64,000 nt of DNA from Anthonomus grandis grandis (taxonomy: Eukaryota > Arthropoda > Insecta > Coleoptera > Curculionidae), in assembly GCF_022605725.1 (NCBI RefSeq), contig NC_065547.1:13433167-13497166 (forward strand), read 5' to 3'. The translations under genes were made by a program, and so were the position numbers. Shown here piece by piece: positions 48,378-58,313 of the stretch. The notes beneath the pieces were generated by a model, which made no database searches, was not told the DNA's origin, and saw nothing but the letters and a program-made list of their open reading frames with translations. Within the stretch, counting starts at the first letter, position 1. Each line of letters opens with the position of its first letter.

Positions 48378-49548
48378 AAATTACATTTTTCCTTGTTAAA
48401 CAGAGTTGTTGCTGGGCTATTTTTCAAACCAAAGGCCATGCAGATTAATTAAAAAAGTCTTTTTTTCATATTTTTAAGTCATACCTTGCTTCTAAATAAG
48501 ATCAAATTTTCTGAGAGAAATAGCAAGTCATATCCATTAAAGTTATGCCATAACTTATATCGCCCAACATGAGCTGTGTCAATATACAAAATCCAATCAA
48601 CATATTAATAAACTAGAGTGAAAGGGTAAATCGTAGAAACATGAATATCCCTTTTTAAATATATACTTTAATACTTTAAGTATGGCGGCAAGGATCAACG
48701 TCGTTGTTGTTTCGTTTCTTAAGAAATATGATGGGTTTCACCTAATAAGAGCTCTATCATTTTTAAATTTTTAATTTATTTCTTCGTAATTCAGGTATAG
48801 AGGATCGGTTTTAGTAATATACCTCATATTTTATAAGATTTTTGCGCAATTTTACTGGCCTTATGATCATTTTGTTCAACAGTTAAAAATTGTTTCTTCA
48901 ACACAAAAATACTATTTGATAAGGAGAGAATTAGTGTCAAATGTCATAAAAAATTATATCTAACAAGTGAAAACTACCCACAATGTCCTGCGTGTCAAAT
49001 AATTTCTCTTTCTTATTCAAAATTCATTACCTTTCTCCGTAGTTTGGAACAAGAACGACGAGACCGGACTCCATCCGAACTTGTTCCGGGCCTGCACTTT
49101 GGCCTCGTATTGTTTTCCGGGTTCGAGACCCCGGATCACATAACTCATCGTCTGCACCCCGTTGTTACTCGAAGCCCTCGAAGCCGGCAAAATTACATTT
49201 CTCCAATCCGGGAAGCTTTTGCCGGACCAGGGATAACTGCTACCGTAACCCACACTGTACCCCACTGCCGAATACGTACGGTTTTCCTGCAAGTTTAGCA
49301 AATTGTCGCATTGCATTTCGGGATTAACTCGGTTTTTTTTTTAAACTTTACCCCAAATTTTCTTTGTGTTCCTTGATGGTGTAACGGTTGGGGATCGTCT
49401 CCGGCACTAACAAAAGGACTAGAAGCTTTTCTGAAGAGAAGCTGATATTCTTCTATGGGACTTAAGGATTCTACTTCCCAGCTTATGTTGTAGCTGTCCT
49501 TGTAGTTGCCTGTAGTGGAACTTTTGAAGGTGGCAGCTTTTGGAATGC
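34164..49548 (-). CDS. FnIII cell-surface adhesion protein, 3' four exons (host gene)
   Basis: Four minus-strand exons: 49548-49352, 49286-49031, 34374-34333 and 34276-34164, each bordered by AG and GT (donors include GTAAGT). Splice phases agree at every junction (enters phase 1; then 0, 1, 1) and the last exon ends at TAA. The first two encode one fibronectin III domain (YNISWEVESLSPIEEYQLLF ... MSYVIRGLEPGKQYEAKVQA, NKFGWSPVSS). The last two encode a short linker (SPFADVRHYYDK) and a tail with Ser/Asn residues followed by a hydrophobic end (MAALTTIALIS), as in GPI-anchored proteins. This layout suits insect Ig/FnIII adhesion proteins of the klingon/wrapper/LSAMP-like kind. Ig exons were not found up to 64000, so the upstream intron is longer than 14 kb. 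The specific family is a guess. Confidence 0.8.
34333..34374 (-). CDS. Exon: 42-base microexon-like linker
   Basis: Acceptor AATTTCCAG, donor GTAAGTC; enters and leaves at phase 1. It encodes DSPFADVRHYYDKQ when joined to the previous exon. The next intron is 56 bases. Confidence 0.72.
34380..35460. other. AT-rich intron sequence of the adhesion gene
   Basis: Long T runs and AT words with no coding signature. Similar composition resumes after the Tc1-like element (37940-39800), so the element probably landed in the middle of one AT-rich stretch. Confidence 0.45.
35464..37933 (+). mobile_element. Tc1/mariner-like element A with long inverted repeats
   Basis: 2470 bp from CAGGGTGTTCCAAAATT to its complement, flanked by TA on each side (35462-35463 and 37934-37935). 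The terminal inverted repeats are unusually long: 35464 to about 35885 pair with about 37509 to 37933, with scattered differences and a 17-base gain in the right arm. One transposase gene lies between. The copy sits in the large intron of the minus-strand adhesion gene. Confidence 0.9.
36133..37204 (+). pseudogene. Tc1/mariner-like transposase (element A)
   Basis: ATG 36133 (MENERYSFEHHADIHFVYG). Two helix-turn-helix-like parts (NAYEAQRFYQLRFPNRRLP and STRQIARNLDVSHATVWRVL) would bind the TIRs. The catalytic blocks are FRDEAHFS, FMHDGALPH and PNCNSLDFFFWGYVKS, giving a D-D-D-type triad. The frame is interrupted by TGA at 36667-36669 and TAG at 36952-36954 with a frame change there, and ends at TAA 37202-37204. 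About 355 residues, normal for the family. No intron is seen, unlike element B. Confidence 0.88.
37940..39825. other. AT-rich intron sequence, no gene recognised
   Basis: Continuous AT-rich sequence with T and A runs; nothing coding on either strand. Confidence 0.45.
39830..40640 (-). pseudogene. LINE reverse transcriptase fragment
   Basis: Minus-strand reading shows RT motif A (FLDYKKAFDKVHH, near 40480), then NIQSGVKQ-CVLSS (motif B, near 40330), ALDEPTIEVEVNGIPISN and TWYADV in place of the YADD box (near 40185). LTLNIKKTKSM-like and FNEGNEYSKEINQELNKPE follow. The order matches L1/RTE/Jockey-type LINE polymerases. Stops, the missing second catalytic Asp and both missing ends make it a dead fragment. 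The plus-strand frame 40305-40613 is its shadow. Confidence 0.78.
41191..41493. repeat. MITE-like inverted repeat
   Basis: Arms 41191-41241 and 41442-41493 are about 80% complementary (shared GCAGGGTT-GTCGG and AGTAGGAATAAAAC). The 200-base middle contains ACGTTTCGCC and CTTCCTCAGGC, whose complement has CTGAGGAAG and GCGAAACGT, words like those in Penelope-associated hammerhead motifs. Confidence 0.6.
41703..42401 (+). pseudogene. LINE ORF1: PHD-like finger, coiled coil, FP-type C-terminus
   Basis: From ATG 41703 the reading gives CISC, CQGIC, YHAKC and further on (other frame) LWK-SSCSG, the Cys/His spacing of a PHD finger. A helical part (EMVDFMSDIKAQIREF, EFEESLKKLSEEMKVIQIL) follows. 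Then comes NNIFINEHLSPHNKLLFKKT and YVWINNGNILVRKM, which resembles the C-terminal FP (FP25K-type) domain found in many CR1-like ORF1 proteins. It ends at TAG 42399-42401. Stops and frame changes near 41798, 42027 and 42180 inactivate it. The protein would bind element RNA. Confidence 0.68.
42490..43531 (+). pseudogene. LINE ORF2, endonuclease part
   Basis: QNVRGLRSKTHDF (42492) and FLTETWLNTDVFD (42560) are the first APE-type endonuclease blocks. VYIPPGNDL, ILICSDFNFATIGW and ILDLILTND carry later ones, the Asp in SDFN corresponding to the catalytic GDFN block. The linker (IHYRVFSELR) leads toward the RT. Frame changes near 42560, 42735 and 43496 are present. The frame is cut at 43531 by the Penelope-like insertion and continues at 46435. 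The enzyme nicks target DNA to prime reverse transcription. Confidence 0.85.
43576..43621 (-). ncRNA. Hammerhead-ribozyme-like motif in the Penelope terminus
   Basis: Minus-strand order: ACAC, UUGAUAAC, GGUUGG, loop AGAUACUUA, CCAACC, GAAAC, GUC, GUGUU. Stem I (ACAC/GUGU) and stem II (GGUUGG/CCAACC) pair perfectly, and GAAA and a GUC cleavage triplet are in place. Box 1 is UUGAUAA, not CUGANGA, with one extra C before stem II. Hammerheads with a minimal stem III are known from Penelope-like termini. An inverted copy lies at 46300-46345. Activity is uncertain. Confidence 0.5.
43718..45613 (-). CDS. Penelope-like RT with GIY-YIG endonuclease
   Basis: 631 residues without interruption. RT: SFDVESLYTNVP (motif A, Asp231), QDEGLPMGSSLSPVIANIFM (motif B), RYVDDTFIIW (motif C, Asp333-Asp334), LPFLDVLV. 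A Penelope-specific linker follows, and then the GIY-YIG nuclease (VYRIPCECGDSYIGE, 527-541; KEHRSWTQ with the likely catalytic Glu552; HNIHWSEAKIL). The enzyme nicks DNA and primes reverse transcription from the cut, a telomerase-like mechanism. The N-terminal part is in another frame (46026-45571), so one frameshift near 45610 separates it. All catalytic residues seen are intact. Confidence 0.95.
   Translation of the reverse strand: MSKRTLTDAEQKVLNRGLNFAISSKPSFIDIVSSVESIHLPRPKADEFRHEVRVALDSLKKQKPSQNISKEEETALRNLRSKKNIKIHPADKGNATVIMDLETYENKVEEVLNKGEYRLLSKDPTTIEGRIYRALKKYSSTWSDAVRFRLTPHYSRPPHLYGLPKIHKEQMPLRPITSSRNSPTSELSKFLLEIIRPIQGNAASFVRNSAHFVDLLGGIGVETNDRLVSFDVESLYTNVPIGESLNIIRDKLSKDAAFSTRTTLLLDGVMELLEICLRNSYFQVKDRFYAQDEGLPMGSSLSPVIANIFMEWFEEHAIDISHCKPKLWLRYVDDTFIIWDKEEKALQEFLLHLNSFRPTIKFTMETEKDSALPFLDVLVKKVGENLRTSVYRKPTHTSQYLHYESNHPATTKVGIIRSLYNRARTICRNDEDLKTEVDTIYKDLQQNGYPKKLISRTIQRRRPNQIRDEATTTTRLLPIPYIRGTSEQIRRIASKYNIRTAFRSSTTIRSVVSKTKPDGMLDIKNCVYRIPCECGDSYIGETKRPVEIRAKEHRSWTQRGEVSKSGIAEHAWHNGHNIHWSEAKILHKEQHWRKRKFVEAAFISQNQRIFSQPSVDIPNIWKPLLSGQCRI
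45571..46026 (-). pseudogene. Penelope-like ORF N-terminal part, frameshifted
   Basis: From about 45995 the frame (EEHISFLRETRDANV, IPTGLRLKTA, RIEC-like charged helices, KLREKLRAGHLSKLQNL) is the typical lysine/glutamate-rich N-terminus of these proteins. It overlaps the main ORF start by about 43 bases in another frame. The first residues (MDIVSIMP) come from the inverted terminal copy and may not be native. Confidence 0.75.
46300..46345 (+). ncRNA. Second (inverted) hammerhead-like motif
   Basis: Same motif on the plus strand within the 5' inverted copy. Stem II carries one mismatch (GGUUAG against CCAACC); other boxes are identical to the first copy. Confidence 0.4.
46435..48220 (+). pseudogene. 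LINE ORF2, reverse transcriptase part
   Basis: It starts right after the 13-base duplication (SYVKSVDNDISKNKKKFW). RT landmarks: GGGPDGIPSFFVKK, NYRPISKLDIFGKIFE, EQHGFFPKRSIDSNL, motif A YTDFSKAFEKIDH, motif B (in another frame, SGVPQGSHLGP near 47290), and motif C YADDIK at 47369-47386. A thumb region and C-terminal part follow to TAG 48218-48220. Frame changes at about 46590, 47245 and 47290 break it. YADD is intact. No RNase H follows, which suits CR1/Jockey-type LINEs. Confidence 0.9.
48347..48377. repeat. TAAA microsatellite tail of the LINE
   Basis: Seven tandem TAAA units directly after the LINE 3' UTR; CR1-related LINEs commonly end in a short microsatellite instead of poly(A). Confidence 0.9.
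48400..49020. other. Intron sequence, nothing recognised
   Basis: AT-rich, between the LINE tail and the FnIII exons. No coding signal on either strand. Confidence 0.4.
49031..49286 (-). CDS. Exon: second half of the FnIII domain
   Basis: 256 bases, clearly GC-richer than its flanks. It contains the Tyr/Leu core of FnIII (IRGLEPGKQYEAKVQARN) and the WSP motif near the end of the domain, and ends phase 1 at TTEK. The plus-strand frame over the same bases is a shadow. The next exon in the same phase is 14.7 kb away. Confidence 0.85.
49352..49548 (-). CDS. Exon: first half of the FnIII domain
   Basis: 197 bases, acceptor TTTTGTAG before 49548 and donor GTAAAG after 49352. It begins at phase 1 (IPKAATF) and ends at phase 0 (TQRKFG). 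The following intron is only 65 bases, ending in CTTGCAG. No stop in frame, and base composition is richer in GC than the surroundings, as expected for a conserved exon. Confidence 0.82.
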
Positions 49549-49569
49549 CTACAAAATATATTTTAATTT

Positions 49570-50690
49570 AGTGACTTACATTTTTTTTAATTCTGCTATA
49601 TTTTTAAGAGGTAGATATATAATTTTACGAAATAAATACATGTGATTTATTATAAATTCTTGTAAGCTAAAAACCAAAGATTATGAATTTGGAGTGTTAT
49701 CTTATTTGTATTTGTTTCTAGCGAACATATTGAATTATATGAAAAACTGAGAAGTACACAACGTATGGTAAGCTAAAAGAGGTTCAAAGGAATTTCTACA
49801 ATTTAAAACTATTTTAGCAGTCGCAGCATTAAAAACTCATCAGAGTGTTAAAAAAATATTAAATTACGAGTAAATAAGAATTACCAGTAATGGTAAATAA
49901 ATTATTGGCAATGGCTCTGAGAGATTACCACATATTAATGACAATAGTTTAACATGAGTGACACTCAGGCAAACCAGACTGATTTTTAATAATTATAGAA
50001 TTTTCATTACAGTAATTTAGGAATTGCACTACATGAAAATGAAGGAACTGCAACTATTTATGAGTAACTCACAAGTTCTATAATTTTAGCTGTAACATGA
50101 TTCTCACTTAAGAGCAGGATCTTTGGTTTCCAGTCATTGACCAATAGAGGAATATTATCCTAATTATTATATATAACAATGGTTGTGTTAAATACAATAT
50201 TTAAATCTCATTGCTACTGTATGTATTTATTTCTCTAAATATTCTCAATTCTTTTGTAAAACTCGCATTTATTTCCCAGACATTAATTGACTGACATTCA
50301 AACTAAAACCATGATTTTCATTGGAAATCAAAAAATTTAACAAATAAACACATTTAACAATATCCATGTTAATTTTTGGTTTACAATATTTGATTTTTTA
50401 CCATTTTAATTTTGTTGTTTGTAATTTCCTGCAAGTTGTTATGACTTTAATTTTTTATCATTAAGTTAATTAATTATTATTATCTAAGATAGGATATTCA
50501 AATTTACTTAAACCCACTAGCTTTGTTCGCAGTTCCAACATCTTAGAGACCTCCATGCTATATGAATCACCTTGTACAATTGCAGAAGATATTTTTGTAA
50601 ATTGGTAAAAATATTTCAGAGGCTTTTTAAAATTGAGTTAATAATTGCAAAAAAATAGATAAGCAGAAGAAGTTTTTGTAAATTATTACC
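49570..50690. other. AT-rich sequence upstream of the FnIII exons, nothing recognised
   Basis: Presumably the next upstream intron of the minus-strand adhesion gene. No Ig-type exon pattern (Cys-x-Trp or Tyr-x-Cys blocks) seen. Confidence 0.4.
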
Positions 50691-51231
50691 AGTATGATCA
50701 AAGAACATTTGAGGAGCATCTTTTCAAAACGCATTTTATCCAAATTGGACAAAATTGAGCTTGAAGCGGAGTTGCAAATTAATTATTGTGTTCTACAATC
50801 CTGTAAAAATGAAACGTTTCAAACGGCATTATATCACTGTGAAATCGACGTGCAAAGTATAGGGTTCACATCAAAATGCATTTTGTCCGCAGATGTAGTC
50901 GAATCAAAACGCATTATGTTATTTCGCCACTAGAAGGCGCTGTCTCGAATAAAACAGCTGATATATAAAGCTAGTGTTCATTTGCTGTGAATACCGTGGT
51001 AGTAGCAGCAACGTAAATTCTTGCCTTATCTGAGATAAGCTTTCGCGACCTAAGAAAAGTCTTTTCCTCACGACTAACTTGGGTGGTGCTTGTTTATAAA
51101 AGGGTAAGTTGAGCATAACTGATTTATAGCTTGATTTTTCTTCAGATGCTTTCGTTTTGACTTTTTTGAGATATTTTTTAGCTTCTAATTAGGTAATTAA
51201 TAAAATATAATTATTTACATCCTTTTACATA

Positions 51232-52710
51232 ATGAGTGACACAGGGGGGGACGGATCCCCCCCAGCTAAACAATCAGTATCCAAATCAAATGTAAAATCT
51301 TTGAGAAATATTCCTTGTAATTTTGTTATTAATGATATTAGTAAATGTGAGTCAAACGTGAACCAAATAGATCCAGGGTCATCAGAGTCACATTCTTCAA
51401 TAAATAACACAGTTTTTTACTCAAAAACAGATTCAGGTCCCTTTGTTGTTTACTTGGAATCTACAGAACAGGTTGGCTTCAATATAGGAAAATTCAATAA
51501 TATTAAAATAGCAAGAGACATATTTAATTTAAATTTAACAGACATTAAAAAAATTAATAATAAAGGCCTAAATAGAATTTCCATTGAATTTACTAATTTT
51601 CAGTCAGCCAATGATTTTATTAAAAATAAAGTTCTTATAAATAAGGGTTACAAAATATTTATCCCATTTAACTTTGTTACATGCAAAGGAATTGTACGAC
51701 AAATAGACACTGACATATCAGAGGATGAAATTATAAAAAGATGCAGTGTAAATGGAGATATTGAAATTCTTAATATTAAAAGGTTAAATAGAAAAGTAAT
51801 TAAGGATAAAACAACATCTTATGAACCCACAGGTTCCGTTTTGTTCACTTTTAAAGGTATCCTTCTCCCAAGATCTATTAATTTATATAGACTAGAAAGA
51901 CCTGTCACAATATATGTTTCTCCAGTGACCCAATGCTATAGATGTCTACGTTTTGGACACACAAAAACAAACTGCAAAGGCCGGGAAAGATGTTTTAACT
52001 GTGGACTGGAGGAAAATCATTTGGATGATGGAAATTGATATTCTTATACCACACAATGTTTCTTCTGTAAAGAAAACCATAAATCAATTTCAAAAAAATG
52101 TCCAGAATATATAAGACAAAAAAATATTAAGGAACTGATGGCTTTTGAAAATTTAACTTTCCATGATGCAAATAAAGCATGCAAAAAATATTATATCACC
52201 AAAGGAGAATTTGCTTACAATCCAAGTGACTTTCCCAACACAATATTAAGAGACAAATCTCAGTACCCCCAAAATTCAACACCTATTACACCCTACCAAA
52301 GAAGAACCCAAAACATGAACAATAGCACTATTAAAAGGGCATACTCTCAAGTTGCTACAGTCAATAACAATAAAAAAAGAATAGTCCACAAAGGCTATGA
52401 CAGAAAACTCCATGAAGAAACCTTATTTTTTCCTTACTCTAGACCTAATAAATCCGATCCTGACCACACTTCTCAAATTCAAATCAATTCACAGTCTTTC
52501 TCGTGCTCAAATTCTTCAAGTCCTTCTCAAGTAACTTCTCAAAAGCCTATTAGTGCACAGCATAATTTCAATTTACCTTGTAACATGGAAACATGTATAC
52601 AATTTGTTAGGAATACAACAAATGATGACTATCTTGACACCCTGAAAAAACTCATATTATCCCGTCAAAACCCAGATCTAGAATTGGATCTGGAATTGTC
52701 AGACTATTAA
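51232..52710 (+). pseudogene. I-type LINE ORF1 with CCHC knuckles, one in-frame stop
   Basis: MSDTGGDGSPPAKQSVSK start, then a domain of the LINE gag type (GPFVVYLESTEQ, VGFNIGKFNN, FIPFNFVTCKGIVRQI, ITIYVSPV-like), then CYRCLRFGHTKTNC, CFNCGLEENH, and, after a TGA at 52036-52038 in the same frame, CFFCKENHKSISKKC. The C-terminal half (52138-52710) is basic and Ser/Gln-rich. About 492 codons in all. ORF1 proteins of this kind coat the LINE RNA. The stop between the second and third knuckles truncates the product. Confidence 0.87.
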
Positions 52711-52785
52711 ATAAATACAATTAACACACAACATATAATACCTCCCACACAGATATTTAAAATTAAAAAATTATACATCAAATTC

Positions 52786-55700
52786 AATCTTAAAATTATA
52801 CAGTGGAATATTCGTAGCATTAATTCCAATAGGGATAATTTGATATCATTAATTCATAGGGAATCACCAGATATTTTATTCCTAAATGAGACTTAAATCA
52901 CATTATAATTTTACTCTGCCAACATATAATATAATCAGGGAAGATCGACCAGATGGTTATGGTGGGATTGCAACCTGTATTAAAAAGAATATCATCAAAC
53001 AAATTAAAAACCTTCAACTCTGACTCAACCCAATACATTACCATTCACCTAGGTAATCTTTACCTTATAAATATATATGTCAATACTGTTAAATATATTA
53101 CTACCAACTTATTGGAAGACCTAATACAGGGTGTAAACATAGAACAAACCATTATAATGGGTGATCTTAACTCACACCACCCTTTATGGGATGATTCTCC
53201 TATCAACAAAGGGGGAAAACTAATTGCAGATTTTATCTCAGATAATAATTTGGTGGTAATCAATGATGGCTCATGTACGTTGGTACAAAGTCCAAACTCA
53301 TACTCTAGTGCTCTTGATTTAACTATGGTAAGTGGTATATTGGCAGTAAACAGTTGCTGGAAAGTCATACATGACTGTGCTAACAGCAATCACTACCCGA
53401 CCTGTTTAGAACTAAATCTATCGCTAAAACTCAACGCAAGGAAAATTTTTACGGCACCTTCTATGGCCAGAAACCTTAATAAAGCAAACTGGCAACTTTA
53501 TCATGATAATATAATACTAGAGATAGATGCAGAAGACCTCAATATGACCTATAATGAATTAATGGACATCATGGATAGAGCGGCTGATATTGCTATTCCT
53601 ACTAAACAGTTGGTGTTTCTAAGAACATTGGCAATTCGTGGTGGGACAAGGAATGTTCTACCTGGATCAAAGAAAGGAAAAATGCAATAAATAACTTTAA
53701 TAATACCCCTACATTAGAAAATTATCTTACTGCAAAAAAATGCATAGCAACTACAAAGAAGAGACTAAAAATTAAGAAAAAAGAAAAATTTAAGCTTTTA
53801 TGTCAAACTCTCAACAGAGAGTCAAATATTAGTTATGTGTGGAATAAAATTAAAAAATTTTTAAATAATATAAATAATACTTCAAGCAACTATAATGTTT
53901 CAGATGATATTAAAAAAGAAATTCTCCAAAATATGTCTAGTGTGAATCTGGATCCCGATTTTGATGTCTTGCAACCACGGGATAATAATAGTGTTACTTC
54001 ATTTTCTTTAAATGAATTTAACAACGCATTAAGAAATAAAAAATCGTCCGCCCCTGGCATGGATGACAAAGCTTACCCAATGTACAAACATCTACCAATA
54101 AGAGCAAAAATAACTTTACTAAATATATATAATAAATGTCTGTTTGAGGGACATATTCCAGAGGCATGGAGAAAATATAACATTATTCATTTCCTAAAAC
54201 CAAAGAAAAACCCTATCCTACCGGTAAATTATAGGCCTATAGTACTGTCAATGTGTGGCTGTAAGATCCTTCAAATCATGATTAAAAATCGATTGGAATG
54301 GTTCCTTGAAAACAGAAATACTTTCACACATGAACAACTAGGTTTTAGGAAGGGCAAGGGCATATATGATAATATTGCTTATCTCTCAAATTCCATCCTT
54401 GAGGCCTTTGGTCGGTCTGAATCTGTCATTGCAGTATTTTTAGACATTAAGTCTGCATTTGATAATGTTAATATATATAAATAATATAATAAACTAAATC
54501 ATCTTCAAATTCCTATTGAAATTAACAATCTTATTCATCAAATTATTGTGAATAGACTTCTATACAGCAGAAAGGCTGATGGCACATTCATGGGCCCATA
54601 TCTAGCTACAAAAGGACTCCCACAGGGTTCTCCTTTGAGCACTATACTTTTTAATTTGTATATCTTGGAGCTATTTCAATTGAACTTAGATTCTGCAAAA
54701 ATAATTGGATATGCTGATTGGACTTGGCTGTTTTTGTGAAAGGTTCCAATGTCAGTGTTATGACAAATAAAATAAATGGAGCATTGGCAATGATTAATAG
54801 TGTTTTAAAAGATAATGATCTCTTTCTCTCTCCGTCGAGAAGTGTGAAGCAATTTGGTTCACAAAGGGTAATCGCAAAAATCCCCCTCCACCTATACATA
54901 TTGGCAATTATGTTATTGATTATAAGCCCCATGTTAAATATCTGGGACATATTCTGCAAGAACATCTAAAGTGGAACACTCACATTGACCATATAGCTGA
55001 TAAGGCTAAAAAAGCACTTAACATTCTGCGCGCTGTCTGTAGGGTTTGGTGGGGATCTGACCATCTTACCCTGTTAACAATTTTTGGAGCAATGATTCGA
55101 TCCCACCTGGACTTTGGCTCAATATTTTTCAAACCTTTTTTGAAGGATTTGTCTTTTTTGAAGGATTGCGAATATGCCTGGGTTGTATGAAATCGACTCC
55201 CAAAGCGGCTTTATTAGCGGAAGCAGCAATGGTAAACTTGGAGCAAAGACGAAAAACCTTGGCAAATAAATACATTGCCAGGTTGACCTCAATAACTAAT
55301 CATCCTATACTAGAGATTTTGCAGAGAATCCGGAGAAAAATGATTACATTGCCAACTTACATTAACTTTGATAACGTTCCATATTTGATATTCGCCTTAC
55401 AAAAATTCCTTTCTTACCTAAACACAATAAGTAAAGATACAAATTATGCATACTATGGAATTGGTTTTGATATCCTGAACAATCCAATTAAAATCTTAGA
55501 CTTAATGAACAAGAGTGACACTATGTTAAAACAATATTTTCTAACTGCTACAGAAAAATTCAAATACTCCTATTCAAAAACTCCTATACCTAAAAGATTA
55601 GGCTATGGGATATATATTCCAGACATAGAATATAAATTTTCATCTAGACTTCCAGACTCAATAAGTATATGTAAAGCAGAATGCGTGGCTATACACGATG

Positions 55701-56425
55701 CTGTAAAGGTTGCTATAAATAAGCATTTGAAGAAGGTAATAATCTTTTCAGACTCCAGAAGCGCGATACAAAAAATTAATAAATATGGTCTATCAACCTC
55801 AAGCGATTTCTGGTCTATCAAAACCAAGCAGTTAATTTCTCTAGCTAATAAGAACAATTTTGATATAAGAATTGCTTGGATTCCTGGACACTCGGATATT
55901 CCTGGTAATGAGGTGGCGGATTTATTGGCAAGAATAGGTAAAGATCTGAATGTCCCTAAAGATATGAAAGTGCATTGTATGGAAATTTATAACCTGATCA
56001 AAGATGATATGAGTAATCAGTTTAAAGTATACTGGAAAACTTTAGTACATAGTAAGAACTATCAATACTCTAAAACATAAAATACTTTCCCAAAAACCAA
56101 ATGGTTTTTAAATGTACCTTTCAAGAATCGAAAATATATAACCACAATAATCAGATTACGGACGGGCCATTGTCTGACTAAAGAACACTTATATAAACTT
56201 AAGATTAAAGATAACCCATATTGTGAACGTGGCTCTGTTGAAGACCTAAATCATCTCTTTTTGGAATGTCCTATAAATTTTATTCCTTATATTGATCCGT
56301 ATAATGAATTTGTTAAAAGGAATTTCCCCACCCCCTTAACAATGTATACTGTTTTGTCTGAACCAAATAAGGATTCAATTGATCTAATTATGTCATTTTT
56401 GAATATAAATCGAATTCAGTTATAA
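52786..56425 (+). pseudogene. I-type LINE ORF2: endonuclease, RT, RNase H
   Basis: Endonuclease: KIIQWNIRSINSNRDNL, ILFLNET, then GDLNSHHPLWDDS (catalytic block) and SALDLTMVSG. RT: KSSAPGMDDKAYPM, VNYRPIVLSMCGCKI, EQLGFRKGKGIYDN, motif A FLDIKSAFDNV, motif B KGLPQGSPLSTILFN, and motif C YAD followed by a frame change (54716) where a second Asp is expected. RNase H: AECVAIHDAV, IIFSDSRSAIQKI, WIPGHSDIPGNEVADLLA. The end carries RLRTGHC, CERGSVEDLNHLFLEC. Frame breaks lie near 52895, 52990, 53690, 54480, 54716, 55150 and 56080. All parts are present, so decay is by small lesions. Confidence 0.9.
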
Positions 56426-56578
56426 TAGTTCTGCTCAACAATTCGTGTTTTGTCTATGTTTTCTTTTCCCGTAGAATCCCAGAACCTGTGATGTCTTATG
56501 TTTGTCAAATTTATCTATCTTGTGTTTGTCCATACTAATAGACTTAACCACTACAAATAGAGGAGTACCACACAGCAA

Positions 56579-56614
56579 TATAAAAGAAGTCTGAAATAAT
56601 TAAGTACAAGTCAG
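56579..56614 (+). promoter_or_regulatory. TATA box and initiator upstream of the DUF7869-like gene
   Basis: TATAAAAG at 56579-56586 is followed by TCAG at 56611-56614, with the initiator A about 34 bases after the start of the TATA box, the textbook insect spacing. The first ATG of the downstream gene is at 56849. Confidence 0.55.
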
Positions 56615-58313
56615 CGGTCCCGATTTAGTCCAGAGCCAGTCAACATCGAGGTCGCTTCCAAATTTTGCTGGCAATTGCCTCGTTGCAGTGCCATAAAACA
56701 AGCAAGCAAGCTAGTGTTGTGTTAGTTTTGTTTGTTATAACCTGCAATTCAGTAAGTTTCTGCAGTGGAACAGGTGTAAATTGTCCAGTTACATTCTTTA
56801 AATAAAATATTTAGGAACTAGAAAGTGTAGGTGCTAAAGTGCGTTATAATGGAAAACCTCGATAACAGTGTTATTGTGGGCAACTATAATGAAGGGTCAA
56901 GGAAAAGGAAACGACAAAAGACAAAAAGGGAAATGGATTATAAGATATTGCTCGTTTGTTACAATAAAAAATATTCACACCTATACTTATTTTTATAGAT
57001 ATCAAGACCCTTTGTTGCTTAATTTTCAACCACCAAGAAGCATCCTAGCAAAAGCAAAGGGAAAAGTTTTTTATAAACCAGACAGAAAGGAGCAAGATAA
57101 AAGACTGTCCTTTTTAATGGATGTTGCTCAACCAAAACGCAGCCGAGTTCGTGGTGAGAAAAAACAAGCTACATCGCGTGGCAGTCAAATATTTCTTGAT
57201 ATCTACAGAAAAACAAAGACTACCTGTATGCTCCAAGTTTTTTGCTAAGTTGTTTGGGGTCGGTCAGCGAAAACTAAACACAATTGCTGACGGAATTTTA
57301 TCTGGAATCGGGATCGTAGAGAAACGAGGAGGGGATCAAAAACTTCGGAAATTTTCTGCAAAAAGAAAGCAAGTGTACGAGTTTATTTCAAATTTGCGAG
57401 GTTGCGAAAGTCATTATGCACGAAATAAAAGCCGTCGACTTTACTTGCATTCATCTTTAAACATAAATCGACTTTTTCACTTTTATAATACTACCGTTGA
57501 ATACGAGTTGAAAGTAAAAAAAACGTTTTTCGTAAAAATTTTTGAGACAAAGTTTAATCTAGGGTTTGGCTCTCCCGCTTCCGATCCCTGTAGCTATTGC
57601 GCTAGACTTAAAAGTGAAATTCAGTCTTGTGAAAATGGTGTTATCAAAGAAGGTTTAATTTCAAACATCGTAATTCACAAAAAGAGAGCTAAAGCTTTCC
57701 ATACTTTGATGAAGCAAATCCCAAAAGCGAGCATAACGTACGTGTTTGACTTGCAACAAGTGCAAGCAATTCCCAAAGTCAGTATTGGTGAGGCTTTCTA
57801 TTCCAGACAAATTTCATTTTACTCTTTTTGTGTAACTGATGTTGCAACTAAAAACCCACATTTTTATGTCTGGAACGAGACACAAACTGCAAGAGGTGCT
57901 CAAGAAATTTCATAGACTTTTTAGAAAAAGTACATATTGAAGATTCGGTATCGCAAATTAGGCTTTTTGCGGACGGCTGCGCAGGCCAAAACAAAAACCA
58001 ACACGTCATCCATGCCTTAACATACTGGCTACATAAAAAGTCCTATTTACCTGCTGACAGGGTATTCGGTCGTGTTGAGAAACATCTACGAAAAACTGAA
58101 AAGAGGTGTTGAGCCCCATAGCTTATATCAAAATTTACCAACAATACGGAATTGTCAGGGTTTTAGGCGAAGACTGGTTCCTTAAAAACTACAAAGATCT
58201 CAGAGAAATACTGAAAAAAATTGATGGAATTAGTGACATGAATAGAATATTTTTACAAAAAATTATAAAAAATAGCTAGGTTCATACTAAGATAAAACTT
58301 GAGCCCACCTATA

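Larger units (their letters stand above)
51232..56425 (+). mobile_element. I-type LINE with RNase H domain
   Basis: ORF1 (51232-52710) with CCHC knuckles, ORF2 (52786-56425) with endonuclease, RT, RNase H and a C-terminal Cys/His part. The RNase H domain separates it from the CR1/Jockey-group copy at 41-48 kb and points to the I group. There is no poly(A) or TAA tail, and no target duplication was identified. Probably complete in coding extent but inactivated by several frameshifts. Flanks on both sides carry similar GCATT--GTCC words, so it may have landed in the upstream part of the DUF7869-like locus. Confidence 0.85.

Noticed and set aside
49044..49298. Plus-strand frame across the FnIII exon
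   Set aside because: The minus strand encodes a clear FnIII domain with splice sites; the plus frame has none.
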